Shown here: piece by piece, positions 26,801 through 38,800 of the stretch
Position numbering within the stretch: the first letter of the stretch is position 1
How the letters are laid out: every line of letters starts with the position of its first letter
Source of the DNA: Mycteria americana
Taxonomy: Eukaryota > Chordata > Aves > Ciconiiformes > Ciconiidae
Direction of reading: 5' to 3'
DNA length: 64,000 bases
Assembly: GCF_035582795.1 (NCBI RefSeq)
Contig: NC_134396.1
Span: forward strand, 29,989,683 to 30,053,682
Notes under the pieces: model-generated
The model's input: only the letters and a program-made list of their open reading frames with translations
The model's database searches: none
Told to the model about the DNA's origin: nothing
Position numbers and translations under genes: made by a program

Positions 26801-29800
26801 CATGTTTCAGATCCTGTACCTGCATTATATTTATCACTTTAACACAGTGTATTGTGGTATACCACACTTTTCTGTCAGAGCTTAGTAAAATATATACAGA
26901 ATCACAGAAATCTTTTTTTTAGCTTGCTTTATTGCAGTTTTAATATAATTAATAATTCTGCTGCCAAATCCCTTCTCTCCTCCTTTGCCAGGCATTTCAG
27001 ATAGTAGTCAGCAATCATCTTTCATCTCCCAATTTTATGTTCAGATAAGTACATGTCTGTGACTTGCAGAGGCAGGGGCATAGGCCTTCTGGTTTGTATG
27101 TCTAGCTGAAGTTTTCTGTGAACTTTCTGGGCTACATTTATTGTACTTTGTGATGTCCTGAAACATGCAGTCTCTAACCAGTTGGGATGCTTACTTTTTT
27201 CAAATTTGGCCTTTTTTTTGTTGATTCAAGGTATTTTGAACTAATGCAGCACAAACATTTGCCTATGTTGCAAGGACTGATCACTGATGAATAGCAAGGG
27301 TGTAAAACTGAATTTTAAGGTACAAGCATGTAGTTGCACATTAATACCGGTGGATGCAAACTGCGTACCACAGTGTGTGTTTATATCCAGGCTATGCTAC
27401 CCAGACCTATCTCTTAAATAGGAAGTAATTTCCAAAGATGAAAGTATTGGCCTGAGACTAAGAAAGCAAGAGTTTGATTTCCAGCTCCACTGCTGGCACA
27501 TGGCTTGGCCTTAGGTAAGACTGCATGCACCTCCATGTGCCTTGGTTAGCTGCCAAGAGAATGGAAAAGGTGAGCTTCCCTACCATGGCACAGCAGCTTC
27601 AGGGCTGCAGCTGGAAAGCTAAGTAGTTTGTTGAGCTCAGAGTGCAGGACTATTTTGTTTAAAGAAATTTCAAAGAAACTGCCTCCTCTTGACCTGAAGT
27701 CTTCACTCAGATTCCATCTTTAATAAATATTAGAAATATTTCCTGGGATAGTAAATTAGAGAGCTATTTGTTAGACAAATATGAATGCATGAAAATAATC
27801 TATATTTTAAGAGTAGATATCTTTTTTAAAGGCAATGCTGTATTTTTTTATTGTATTACAAGTAATGTTTGTATTAAAAGTAATGTATAATACAATTACT
27901 TGTATTAAGTACGTGCAAAATTTGTTTGACGTTTTCCCATTGTTTTCCATACAGTTCTGCTGTTTTAAGCTACCAGGCTGCTAAAAAAAGGAATCCTAAA
28001 ATCAACAGCCTTTGCACTTGTTTTTTTCTGTCATTGAAGTCTGCAAGTGAGAGAGTGATGCACGCTTTGTATTTTGTTCTCTTAGCATTAGCACAGTAGC
28101 CCAGAGTCTTTCTGCAGCTACAGTCATACAGAAAGTGTTGCAGAGATATAATGGGGAGCTGAATTTGGCCTGCAGTGCACATTTATTCTTTCCTCTCAAG
28201 AAATTATTGGCATTGTTGTGAAACATTGGTCTTCCCTTTCCAAATATGCCCTTGTTATCCTTGAAATATTAACATTTTCCCTACTAAAAGATATAATTTG
28301 TATTAGATTTTTGTTTGTATTTCCAGCTTTTGCACATCCGTGACTCATCCTGGCTTTGAATGAATTCAGAGTCACAGTAAACTTTGGAAGGGAGGCTGAA
28401 GGCAGTATTTCCTTTCTCTGCTTAAGGAGGACTGAAGGAGAAAGGCTCTCTCATGCCAGAGCTTTCACTGCTCAGAAACAGTCCAAAAAAAATGTTTCCT
28501 CCTCGCCTTCCCAAGGGTTCTGATGAACTAAAGCTCTGCAATAGCTGTGCTGTCTGGAAACAGCCAGTTTTTCCTTCTCAGGTGTTATGGGGACAAGTGT
28601 TGAGCTTTGGAAGGATAAAGCAGTCAGTGTCCACAGGGATGGGAGGAAATAGAGAATAGGTGTTGGTAATCTGCATTAAATGGTAATAAATTATTCCTGG
28701 GAGATGAGAAGGGGATATTAATGGAAAATGATTTTTTATTGTACTCTGGTTCTCACTTAATATGCATAAAACATTATCCCACAGCTTATGCATCCATACA
28801 CATGGGAAACTTATAGGAAATTTCACTTGTGAAATGTGACTGATGCTTGTTCTGCATAAACAAATGAGGAGTATCCATTACATATGAGTCTTATAAGTGT
28901 TAGTAAAGTTTTATTGTTAAATATGAAAAAAAGTAGTAATTACTCACTGGTAGAATGTATCTAGGGGAATAGCATTTGGGGTTTCCCCCCCATATTATTG
29001 TTTACTGGCTGGTCCTTTAGCTAATATTTTATATATACATTTGGGAAGAAGAAATAATATATAAGGCAAGTAAAATGCTCAGCACTAGGAAGACTATATT
29101 GTTTTGCCTGACAATAAAATTTTTAAATAAAAACAGGCACAAACTAGGACCATTTGCACACTGAAGTCAATTTCAGTTCCTCTGTGTTTAACATCAAACT
29201 GACCTTTCTGCTTTCTTCATTTATCCTGTGCAGACTGTGAGCAAATGCAAACAGTAAAACCAAGCTCACAGCATGTCTTTGTCAGTTGTCATGGCTATAT
29301 GCTGACCTATAGAAATCCCTGCAACTATCTTAAAAGGCAAGGAAACTATAAAAAATTAGAATTCTATAGGCAAAAGTCTACAGCCACTTACTGTTAAGTT
29401 TGTCCATTTCCTATATATTCCTTTTTTTCCATTGGTTTTAACTTGGGCAGCCTTAAACCTGTGAGGCTGAAATCTTTCATGTCACTCATTTACTTGAGAA
29501 TGAATATCTGGGAAATTGAATGAGTTGTTTTTCAGCACAAGAATAGGAAAAAACACATCAGTGGTCGGGACAAGAGGAATAATGTAAAATGAAGCATAGC
29601 AGGAATAGAGAGCTTACAGAAATAGGAAAAAGGACTGAGCAGCAACGAAATCTGTGTCTTTGTAGTCAGGAAGTGAGCACTGGGGAGAGAACTGCCAAGG
29701 GTAAAACTGCCTTAGACCTTGCCAAAGAAATTAAAACAAATAGTGAAGACTCTTATAAATAAAAGACCCTTATAAAGACCCTTATAAATAAAAGTGGAAA

Positions 29801-32800
29801 AAGAGAAGGAGGGAGACCACTGTAAGCAGTGTGCACTCTCTCATTCCGCCTTTTTCTTCCTTTTTTTCCTTCTTTTTTAATATTTAGCTGCATTAACTAG
29901 TTCTTTGCCAGTGAAACATTATCATTGGAACTGCAGAGCCTCCTGTGGGCATCACTCGCCTTCCACCGGGGAGCCCTTGTTCTCTCTCTGTAATACCTAT
30001 TTCACACAGAATGAACCAGCCACAAAGGGAGCTTTATCCAGCCCACACCTTTCCCCACTGTGGATGCAGGCAGGGCTTGCCAGCAACAGGGGACACAGCA
30101 AAGATCCATGTAGCCACTGCACCAGTGAGAGGCCCAGTATTTATCCTCCCAAGCAGCAGACGGGGTCTCCTCAGTGCCTGGATCTACCTCTCAGCATGAA
30201 AACAGCTGGGACATGCCACGGGTCACCACTGGCTTTTTCCATCTTGTATGAGTTCTTCTGCTTTGTATCAGCAAGAAAGCTTCAATTGTCGTGGGCCAGG
30301 CAGCATCTTCTGCCATAGGAATAATGTAATTGGAGGTATGATTAGTGGTAAAAGGCAGACAAAGACTACAGTAGCCCAGTCCCTAGTGTTAGTTTAGGGG
30401 AGTGACAAAAGTCAAAAGAAGGGTTCCTAAACAAAGTAATGTGCTCCTCAAGGATTTGGTCTTGACAATGGTTGGAAATCAAACTGTTCAGCCTTCCTGG
30501 GTAGATTAATGCAAATGGTATTTTTAGTCTTGCAGTGATAGGCACCTCAGCAATGTATAGGTAAATTCTTAGGGAAAAAATGTATATTTAAATAAAATTT
30601 TGATTGCAGCAACTATAAGTCATCTTATCTCTCCCATAGGAACAGTACCTGCTCAGTATATGTTAGTTGAGCATCTCCTCAGGTGGACAGACAAGAATGA
30701 AAGGAAGAACAGGAACAAAAATGTCACATTGCAATGTCTCTTCATTGAGTAATGCAGCTACAAAGGCATCATATTCACATTCTTATTTGAATAATAAATA
30801 ATAATTGAATGACATGGAGATGACAATGAAGAAATATCAGCTGATGGAATTATTTCTTAATCTTAGAACAGTCTTCCATCTTTTAGTATTTTAAATTTGT
30901 ACTCTTCCTTTTTTTATCCTGTTCCTTTTGAACAGTGCTAGTGTGAATGTTCATGTATATATGTTATGTTTGTTTGTATAGTACACTTCTTTCAGAAGGG
31001 ATTTTGTATACAATAAAGTCATTCATTACACATACATACATACTAATATAAACAAAACAGAGTAAAGCTGCAGTATAACGAACTAACAATCAGTGTAGAT
31101 TGCATTCACAGAAACTTATCCAGACCTTTCATGTATCAGTGAGATGCACGGCAGTGCAGGACTAGCCTAAGCCACGTGCAGGCCAAGTAATATATGCCAT
31201 CCCTTGCGTATGGTTTTTCTGGCTCCCTACTCCTGCAATTGGTGTGGATGCGTTGCAGCACTGAAATTGCCTAGTTCTTTCTTTTTCCCCAGGAAATATG
31301 TAAGGCAACTTAGCTGTCTTTCCAGAACATGCAAGTCTTACAAATCTTCTGCAATTCATCATGAAACTGGCAAAGTGTGCAAGCTGGTATGGGGACCACA
31401 GGAAACAGTATCTTACAGATACTCTCCCTCAGTTCAACAGGCAAATAACTCACTGTGAAACTAAACCTCATCAGCTGTGCCAATGATCCACAGGCATACC
31501 CATACAGTGCTTCAGAACAGCAGGTTTTTTTCAGTTGCTGGTTTTGGTTGGTTGTTGCTTAGAGAATCGCCCGTTGCTGTGACAAAAAACTTCTAAAGGC
31601 TCAATTTTATCTCTGTTTTTTCAACAGTTTTTTGTGTAACAAAAATTTTGTGTAAACTTTTGTGTAACAAAAACTTCAGATTTTTAATATAAAAAACAAG
31701 AGAGGAAGGTGGTCCTGTGGTTTAAATAGGAGGTGTGGAGACCAAGTTCTGTTTGTATTGCTTGTTCAAGCATGTTCCTTGAGCTTATGCTAGGTGTGTA
31801 ACCTCACTATCCCACTTTCCTCAATACTAAAATGAGGATGAACCAAAATAATGGGAAACTTAGAAGGCTTGATATAAGTATTTCCAAACTGATCTGAGAT
31901 TTTCATATGGCTGATTAACTAATTTGGATAATTTTTTTTTCAGCTGATGAGAAAGTATTTGTTACCACAGTATTCCTATATTTCATTAGGAGAAAATGAG
32001 GAGAAAATGGGGTGGAATAAATTTTTCCCCTAATTTTGACTACTTCAAAGCATGTAATTTTGCAGCAAGTTCAGTACTCAGCAGGTTTCTTTCATGTCCC
32101 TGTTTTCTTAGGTTGTGCTGTGGATGGTCATCCAACCCCAAACATCACCTGGCTTTACTCTGGCGAGCCTCTCAGTCTGCAGCATCGCATCCTGGCAGCA
32201 GGCCGGGTGCTTCAGATATTCAATGTCAGTGATGCTCCTGATGGTGAATTCAGCTGCCTTGCTCAGAATGAGGCCGGCTCACTCATGCAAAAAACATCCC
32301 TGGCTATACAAGGTAACTTTCCAGTTTCGGTCCTGCTGCCCTCTGAAGCTCTTGCCATAGACATCCCTGCACTACCTTTCTCATCCTGGATTTCTCCTCT
32401 ATGAAGCCAGGACTGTCATGCACAGCAGGAAATAGATGTTTTGATGTTTTACTGCCATGGATATAGATTTGCAGGACTACCAGGCACCTTGCAGTTTTTA
32501 GTTTTTACTTTACCAAAATGATGCTTGATATTTCTGGCCAGCTGAGCATAAAACACATCTTACTGATTCAAGCTATACTTACACTTGAGTCTGGACAATT
32601 TTCTTGTCCAGAAATTCAAGACAGAGGTGTCACAGTTTGAACCCCTAAAATTAGAAGCCCCTTTGTTAATCTGCTAAAGTGAGTGTTTCACAGTCTCTTC
32701 TTGCTTAAAAATCCCTCACTTCAAAAAATGCTGCAACTGTTATATTTACCCTAGAAATAAACTGAAGGTGATAAAGCCACAGAACAGAGCAGTGCAGATG

Positions 32801-35800
32801 GGTTGGGAAAGAATATGCAGCTTTCATTGCTCCAATTGTCAGAGATGGAGTGGAGAAGAATTTAACGTTTCCTTAAATTTTGCCATAACATTTTAAATGT
32901 GTTGCAACTGCCCCATTTATCTTCAGGAATGATTACCTGCATGATCTACCTGGTGAGAAACATGCTGTTGTAAGATCATAGAATCATAGATACTGCTGGT
33001 AACTGCAGTTGGCCACATCTTCACTAAATCACATCCCTTTAAAAATACAAATGCAATGTCCTGCATCACTGGCACCTGGCTTCACTTAACTGCTCTACCA
33101 CGTCATTCACTTTGCATGCCTGATGCTTCTAAGCACCAGAAAAATGGGTTTGTTTGTTACACCAAAGACAGTCAGTGGCTTACACCAGCTGGAATCCTGT
33201 TCCTCCTTTGTTCATTGCCTGGTGCCATGTAGGCATAGGTAGCTCCCGTTCACATGAGACACCGAGTCCAAATATTTCATCCTGGAGAGCACCCCTGACT
33301 CTTTCTTTTCTAAGGGTCTCCTGCTCGCAGTTTTTGAGTGTTAACGTGTCTCTCCCACGCTTTTTGGCAGAATACCGGTGGTCAGTGGACAAGCTGATGG
33401 CTTGTTCGGCTTCCTGCGGCCACAAAGGGGTGCAGCTGCCCCAGCTGAGGTGCTTACTGGATGGGGCGGAAGTCAACATGTCCCACTGCAAAGAGAAGCC
33501 CAAGCCAGCCCTGCAGCCCATCGCATGTAACAGGAGAGACTGCCCTTCACGGTTCGTCTGTTTCATGTTATAATGTCATACATGCTTTTAAGATGTGCTT
33601 GAAGAGTTCTTTGCACTGGACATCATGCCATTGCAGCCTCTCTGGTGCCTGTCTGGAGAAAAGTCATGGCTAAAAGGGAGTTTATGAGTGCTTAACATAG
33701 ACAGTTGGAAATTTGTAGCAAGCTTTGTGGAAAACATTGACAGCACATGGTAGAAAGAGAGTTTACTCCTTCAATAATTAGGTTAGAAAATAATAGAGAG
33801 GATATTGCCTACTCTTTACTAGCAAAGTTCACAGCTTGAGTTGTCTTGGGTGATTCCAGCCCCACCCTATGTTGGATGTAAATATCATGCCTGTTCTGAG
33901 CTCTGTATGTATGGGAGTTTTGTCACCCAAGAACTGTAGGGTCATATCTTTTTTGTGTTCCATATGATTTCATACCAGTTTATCCCAACAATATAACAGA
34001 CAAGAAGCTAGGTTTAGCAGCTGTTTTGGGGTTTTATTCTGAGTTCCTGTGTTGCCTGAACATCAATACGGGCAGCACTGTAGCTGCAGCTGCAGAGAAT
34101 TCCCGTAGCAGAGTGGAAAAGTCTTTTGTAAAATAGGCACATCCCATCAGATCTAGTGGGCATGAAGAGGGGTCAGACTGAGTTCTGCCTCCTTTTGGAG
34201 ATCGCTAGCTTGTGATTTCCTTGGGATTGTAACTCTCTGCCCCTGTAATCCCCTGTTTTTCAGTTACTGTTAAACACAATGGAGCCAGGACAGCTTGAAA
34301 GACTTGTGACTACACTTAGGTCTTCCTCTGCTGCTTCCTCGCCACACAAAACACTTTCCTTCTTTGACACCCTTTGGTGCAAAGAAGAGTACATCCTGAG
34401 TGCCTATCCAGAGAATCAGTGTTGTGTTATACTCCCTACATGTTAAAAATGTCCTACTTCTGCAATTCAGTGGCTCCTTAGCTGAGATGTTTAAACATGC
34501 TTTTCCATATTTTTCTGGGTTTTTACTCCCTCCTCTCCCTTATTTCCACTGTGGACATGGTGTGTTTCAGTATACAAGCACTTAAAAGTAGTCAGGATAT
34601 CAAGAGAAATTTAGTACAACTTCTCTCATTCAACAGTGATTTGGGACTTGTATTAAAAAAGAGAGTCTAAGCTGAGGCAAGGAGAGGTGCTAAGCAATCT
34701 GATGAGAAGTAAGCGGCCAGATTTACCACTCTTGCTGTGTCTCGGGTATATGGCAAGGTTCTGTTTAATTACCTTTTAAAATTTATTCCTACCCCTCTTT
34801 GCAAGCAAATGTTTTCTGATTTGCCAGCTGAGTCATAAGAAGGAAACCAAAAGAGATTTAATGAAATATGAAACATACTCATTAGCAGCAGTTTTCCTTG
34901 GTGATGGCAGTAAATTCCGTGGGAATGTTTTATGTCTTTTTATACCTTCCCTGAACTGTAACGCAACCCACAATCCTCCCTCAGCTCCTGAGAAACTGCT
35001 GAGATGTAAGCTGGGAAATAAAAGTTGATTGAAATGCAGAACAGCTTTACGAGGGGTGCGGAAACTTCAGATTCAACCTCACCAAACTGCATGAAAAAAA
35101 CTAGCAGTGTTTTTGTTTTCTGTGTTGGGAGTGTGTTTGTTTAGATACTGGTTTCTGTGACCACGGGAGTTAATCACCCGCAAAAGACTGGGGAATAGCA
35201 ATGGATGCCTCTCCATGGGGCTGGAGAACGCCTATTGCCTATTTTGTAAAGTAATCATAAACACTGCAGGTGAGGGACGTGATAGGCACTATTTTCCTCC
35301 CCAAAACACCCAAATCTTGCTGATTATCCTGAAACTTAATGAAGCAAACTGCTGACTTGACCATAAAACTCTTCAGGAAACTAGTACTCAGTCCCATCCT
35401 TCCTGTTCCTACCTACCTCCTTCCCAAACCCAACTGTACAAGTGTTTCACTTAATGATCCTTAAAGAGACAAAATGTGTTGTCCATCTTGGTAAGAGTTT
35501 GGACCTGACTATTATTATTGTTACAGGCTTTTTACTGTTACAGGCTTTAGACTGGATTTTTTAAACCCCAGCATACAGGGGTTCAAAGCCTCAGCCTCAG
35601 CTGGCAAATGCGTGGTCTGAGCTCAAGAGGAAAGAAGAAAGGTGTCCTTTGTCCCTGGGCTGACTATGCGCAGGCCCCATACCTGATCAACCTTCAGGCT
35701 TTTCTGGATTATCCCAGCTGTCAGGGGCATAACAAAGCAGACAGACACCAACAGGACCCAGCAGGCTTTTGGCTATTCTGTCAGCAGCAAGTTCAAAGTG

Positions 35801-38800
35801 GCCTGTAAGCTACTCCAGCAACTTTACGGAGATAGTTTCGCTACTAAGGGGTGTAAATGGGCTAGTCATTGCTGGCGTTGTGACTGCAGCCTGTGACCAA
35901 GGCCTCTGTGGCACAGTCGTGTAAGAGCTGTCATGTCCAACCCCTGTGCCTGGGCTAGAAATATTTACTAAGCCTTTAAAAACAGCCTTAAGGGCTAGAA
36001 AACGAATTCTGGGCCCAAAGAGCCTTGAGAAAGATTATTTAATGAAAAATGTGCTCTTTTCTCAGCTTTCATCCTCTGAGCGGTTTTCAGTGACTACTAT
36101 GGGAGGCTGAAGCACTCAGCACCTTCCAGGATCACACAGTAAATGAACCAAGCCATTGTTGCCTTTCTTTGGTCCAGTACATAAAGACCGGTTGACAGCA
36201 GTGATCCTGCAGATGGTGGCACCTATCTGCTCCCTGACCTGTTTGCCTTTCTCTCACAGGTGGATGGTGACATCGTGGTCTCCTTGCACACGGAGCTGCA
36301 GTGGAGGCATCCAGATGCGGAGAGTGACATGTCAGCGCCTGACAGCAAAAGGCAGCTCTGTCCCCATGTCGAATGAGGCTTGTGCCCAGCTGTCCAAGCG
36401 CCCTGTGGACACACAGAACTGTAACAGGCAGCCCTGTGTTGAGTGGGTGGCCTCCTCCTGGGGCCAGGTAAGGAACGAGCCAGCAGTCCAAGGACAGCCT
36501 CATAGTGTGGGCTAGAAAAAAGTGATGGAAAATGAGAGGAGTGATTTTGCACCCTGGTATCTTTAGGTTATGGTCTGCAGGCTTTTGAGAAGGCAGCTAA
36601 TTTGCTCAGCTCTTTCAACTCCATATTTGATGCACTGCATGCTTGGATTTCTGTAGCTTCCCACAATCCCTAGAAATGCTGCTTGTGAACAGGACTTTTA
36701 CTGCAGACCCCTGTATTGTCCCCAGTGGAAAGTTGTGCAGATTCTCTTTATAGTGACAGGTGACACATCTGGGAAACAGCCTTCTCCAAGTCTTAATTCC
36801 CCTTACCACCCAGTGAGTGTGTTTCAGTTTGGGCTGGCAGGAGTCAGGACTGATGATTGTGATAGGTTTGGGGTGGGGGAGTTGTACAATAACCCAGTTT
36901 TACAAAGCTACTGATGTTGCCTGAGAATGCCAAAAAGTGAGAGCTTTCTTGGTTTGCTTCATGATGAAAAGCAGAATGGAGGGCTAAAAGCATTTGCAGA
37001 CTACTTCATGCTGCTTTGCAGATCTTCAAATTCTCTCCTTGCAGCTTCATACAATGATCAGATGTTAAAAAGCTTCACTCCATAAATACCAAATGTTCCA
37101 CGTATTTAGAGTTAAATTGCTTTATTGTGGGAATCCACAGAAGAGTTTTGTCTTTGTCTCTCTGTGAGCTATGATATTTCCTGAAAAGACACTTGTCAAT
37201 ATGAAGTCAGTTATAACGTGGGACCAGTCATTACTACATGCCTTCCTCCCTTTTCTCTCCACTCCAGCTTGACTGAGCCATATGTGAAGGTTGATGAGTC
37301 CACTACAGTCCAGACTTAGGGGTAGAAACTCACAGATTTTAGCCCAAACATCTCCAGAGTGGTGATTCACACAGGAGTATAGCATTCCAGTGTGAATGAG
37401 AGACAGGGTTAAAACCACAGAAGCCAATTTTGCTAGAGGTTAAAGCCAGATATCAATACTACTTTAACATCACTTTTGGTGAAATAAACATTTTCACAGG
37501 GAAAAAGAAAAAGCAGTTTGACCAAACCAAACTAGTCATACATCTAATTGAAATGATGAGTCAGGTAAAGCTATAGAAGGGAGGCTTCTTACCATGCAAG
37601 AAGAGGCTAAGAAAATAATTACCCAGAGTAATAACTATCAGTCTTGACATATAGGGAGCTACCATGAAATATTTTGCCTCCTTTTCTAATTAGTGTGTGG
37701 TAAGTCAGTTTGAAAGCAATGGCAAATGCTATCTCATTGTCTTAGAGGTTAGAGTAATATGATAGTTTGTTATTAATAACCACATGCATTCTGTATTTGC
37801 TTGGGGTTATATGCACAATACATTGCGCTGTATCAGGTTTTTTTACTATGTTGGTAGTAAAAAGTGTCTTCAGCTACTAGAACTTGTTATTGTTCACTAC
37901 TTGAAAACAACTTCATTTAACTCTTGCCTGTGTATTTTGGAAATTTGTCTCATGAAAGGTGATTGAGTTATTGTATTACATTTATGAATAAAGCTTGGAA
38001 TTATCCTTTTATATGAAAGAAGCGCTCCCTGTGGAATTCCAGGTAGGACTGGATTAGCCTTGCAAAAAGCCAATTACCTCATCCTTATGTTGTAGATCAT
38101 TATGGGCTATATTGTTCCCCATGACATCATACTCAGCTGAGACAAAGAGGTCTGAATTAATTTGTTAGACCTAACCTCTGTGCATTATAATATAATATTT
38201 CTTCTACCTAGCTCAAGTCCCACATGATTCTATACAGCTCAGTCTCCAAGCCAGAAGACTCTTATCTAATTACAGCTAGGAACATATCAATGGCTCAGTG
38301 GCTCAGTGGCTCAATGACCTTCTCGATAGTATCATAGGGTATCAGGTCCCTGTTGCCCAGGTGTAGCAACCAACTTTCCCAACTCAAAGAGAAAAAAACA
38401 GACTACCTACTCTACCCCCACCTCTAGAATGAATTCCTTTCCTTCATTTAACATTAGTGGCATTTTGATCTCCGGTATGTAATCCCATAGTGTTTTAAAA
38501 CTAGTGACTTGGGCTTGCTGGTGATGAGGACTGCTAGCCCCTGCAGATATCGCAGAAGTGCTCCACATACTCCAACAAACATTTCCATCCACCTTGCTTA
38601 GCAAGGGGGTTGACTAGCAGCAACTGGAAACCTGTCAATCGCTCTCTCTCCCACTTGTCAGGGAGGGAAGAAATAGCAGTAGGAAGGGAGTATTATGTGA
38701 GGAGTGCATGGTAGCGTGAAATAGGGCTCCTACTGATGGGAGAGCGGAGGGGGCAGAGGGATTGGTCAGCAGCCTTCCCCTGGCAAAAATTCCTCCCTCA

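Larger units (their letters stand above)
15724..32111 (+). other. Large ADAMTSL1 intron
   Basis: A 16.4-kb intron and the main repository of repeats in the window: an antisense retroviral remnant at about 16500-18277, a 23-bp tandem duplication at 24448-24493, and MIR-like relics at about 27440-27560 and 31700-31855. Between 18.3 and 32.1 kb I recognised no further exon. A candidate at 24567 with a polypyrimidine acceptor was considered and rejected. Confidence 0.7.

Noticed and set aside
32974..33060. Possible reverse-strand CR1 tail with CATAGAATCATAGAT
   Set aside because: Only the short tail-like motif matches. The adjacent sequence does not follow the CR1 3' end consensus, unlike the clear copy at 40331-40592.
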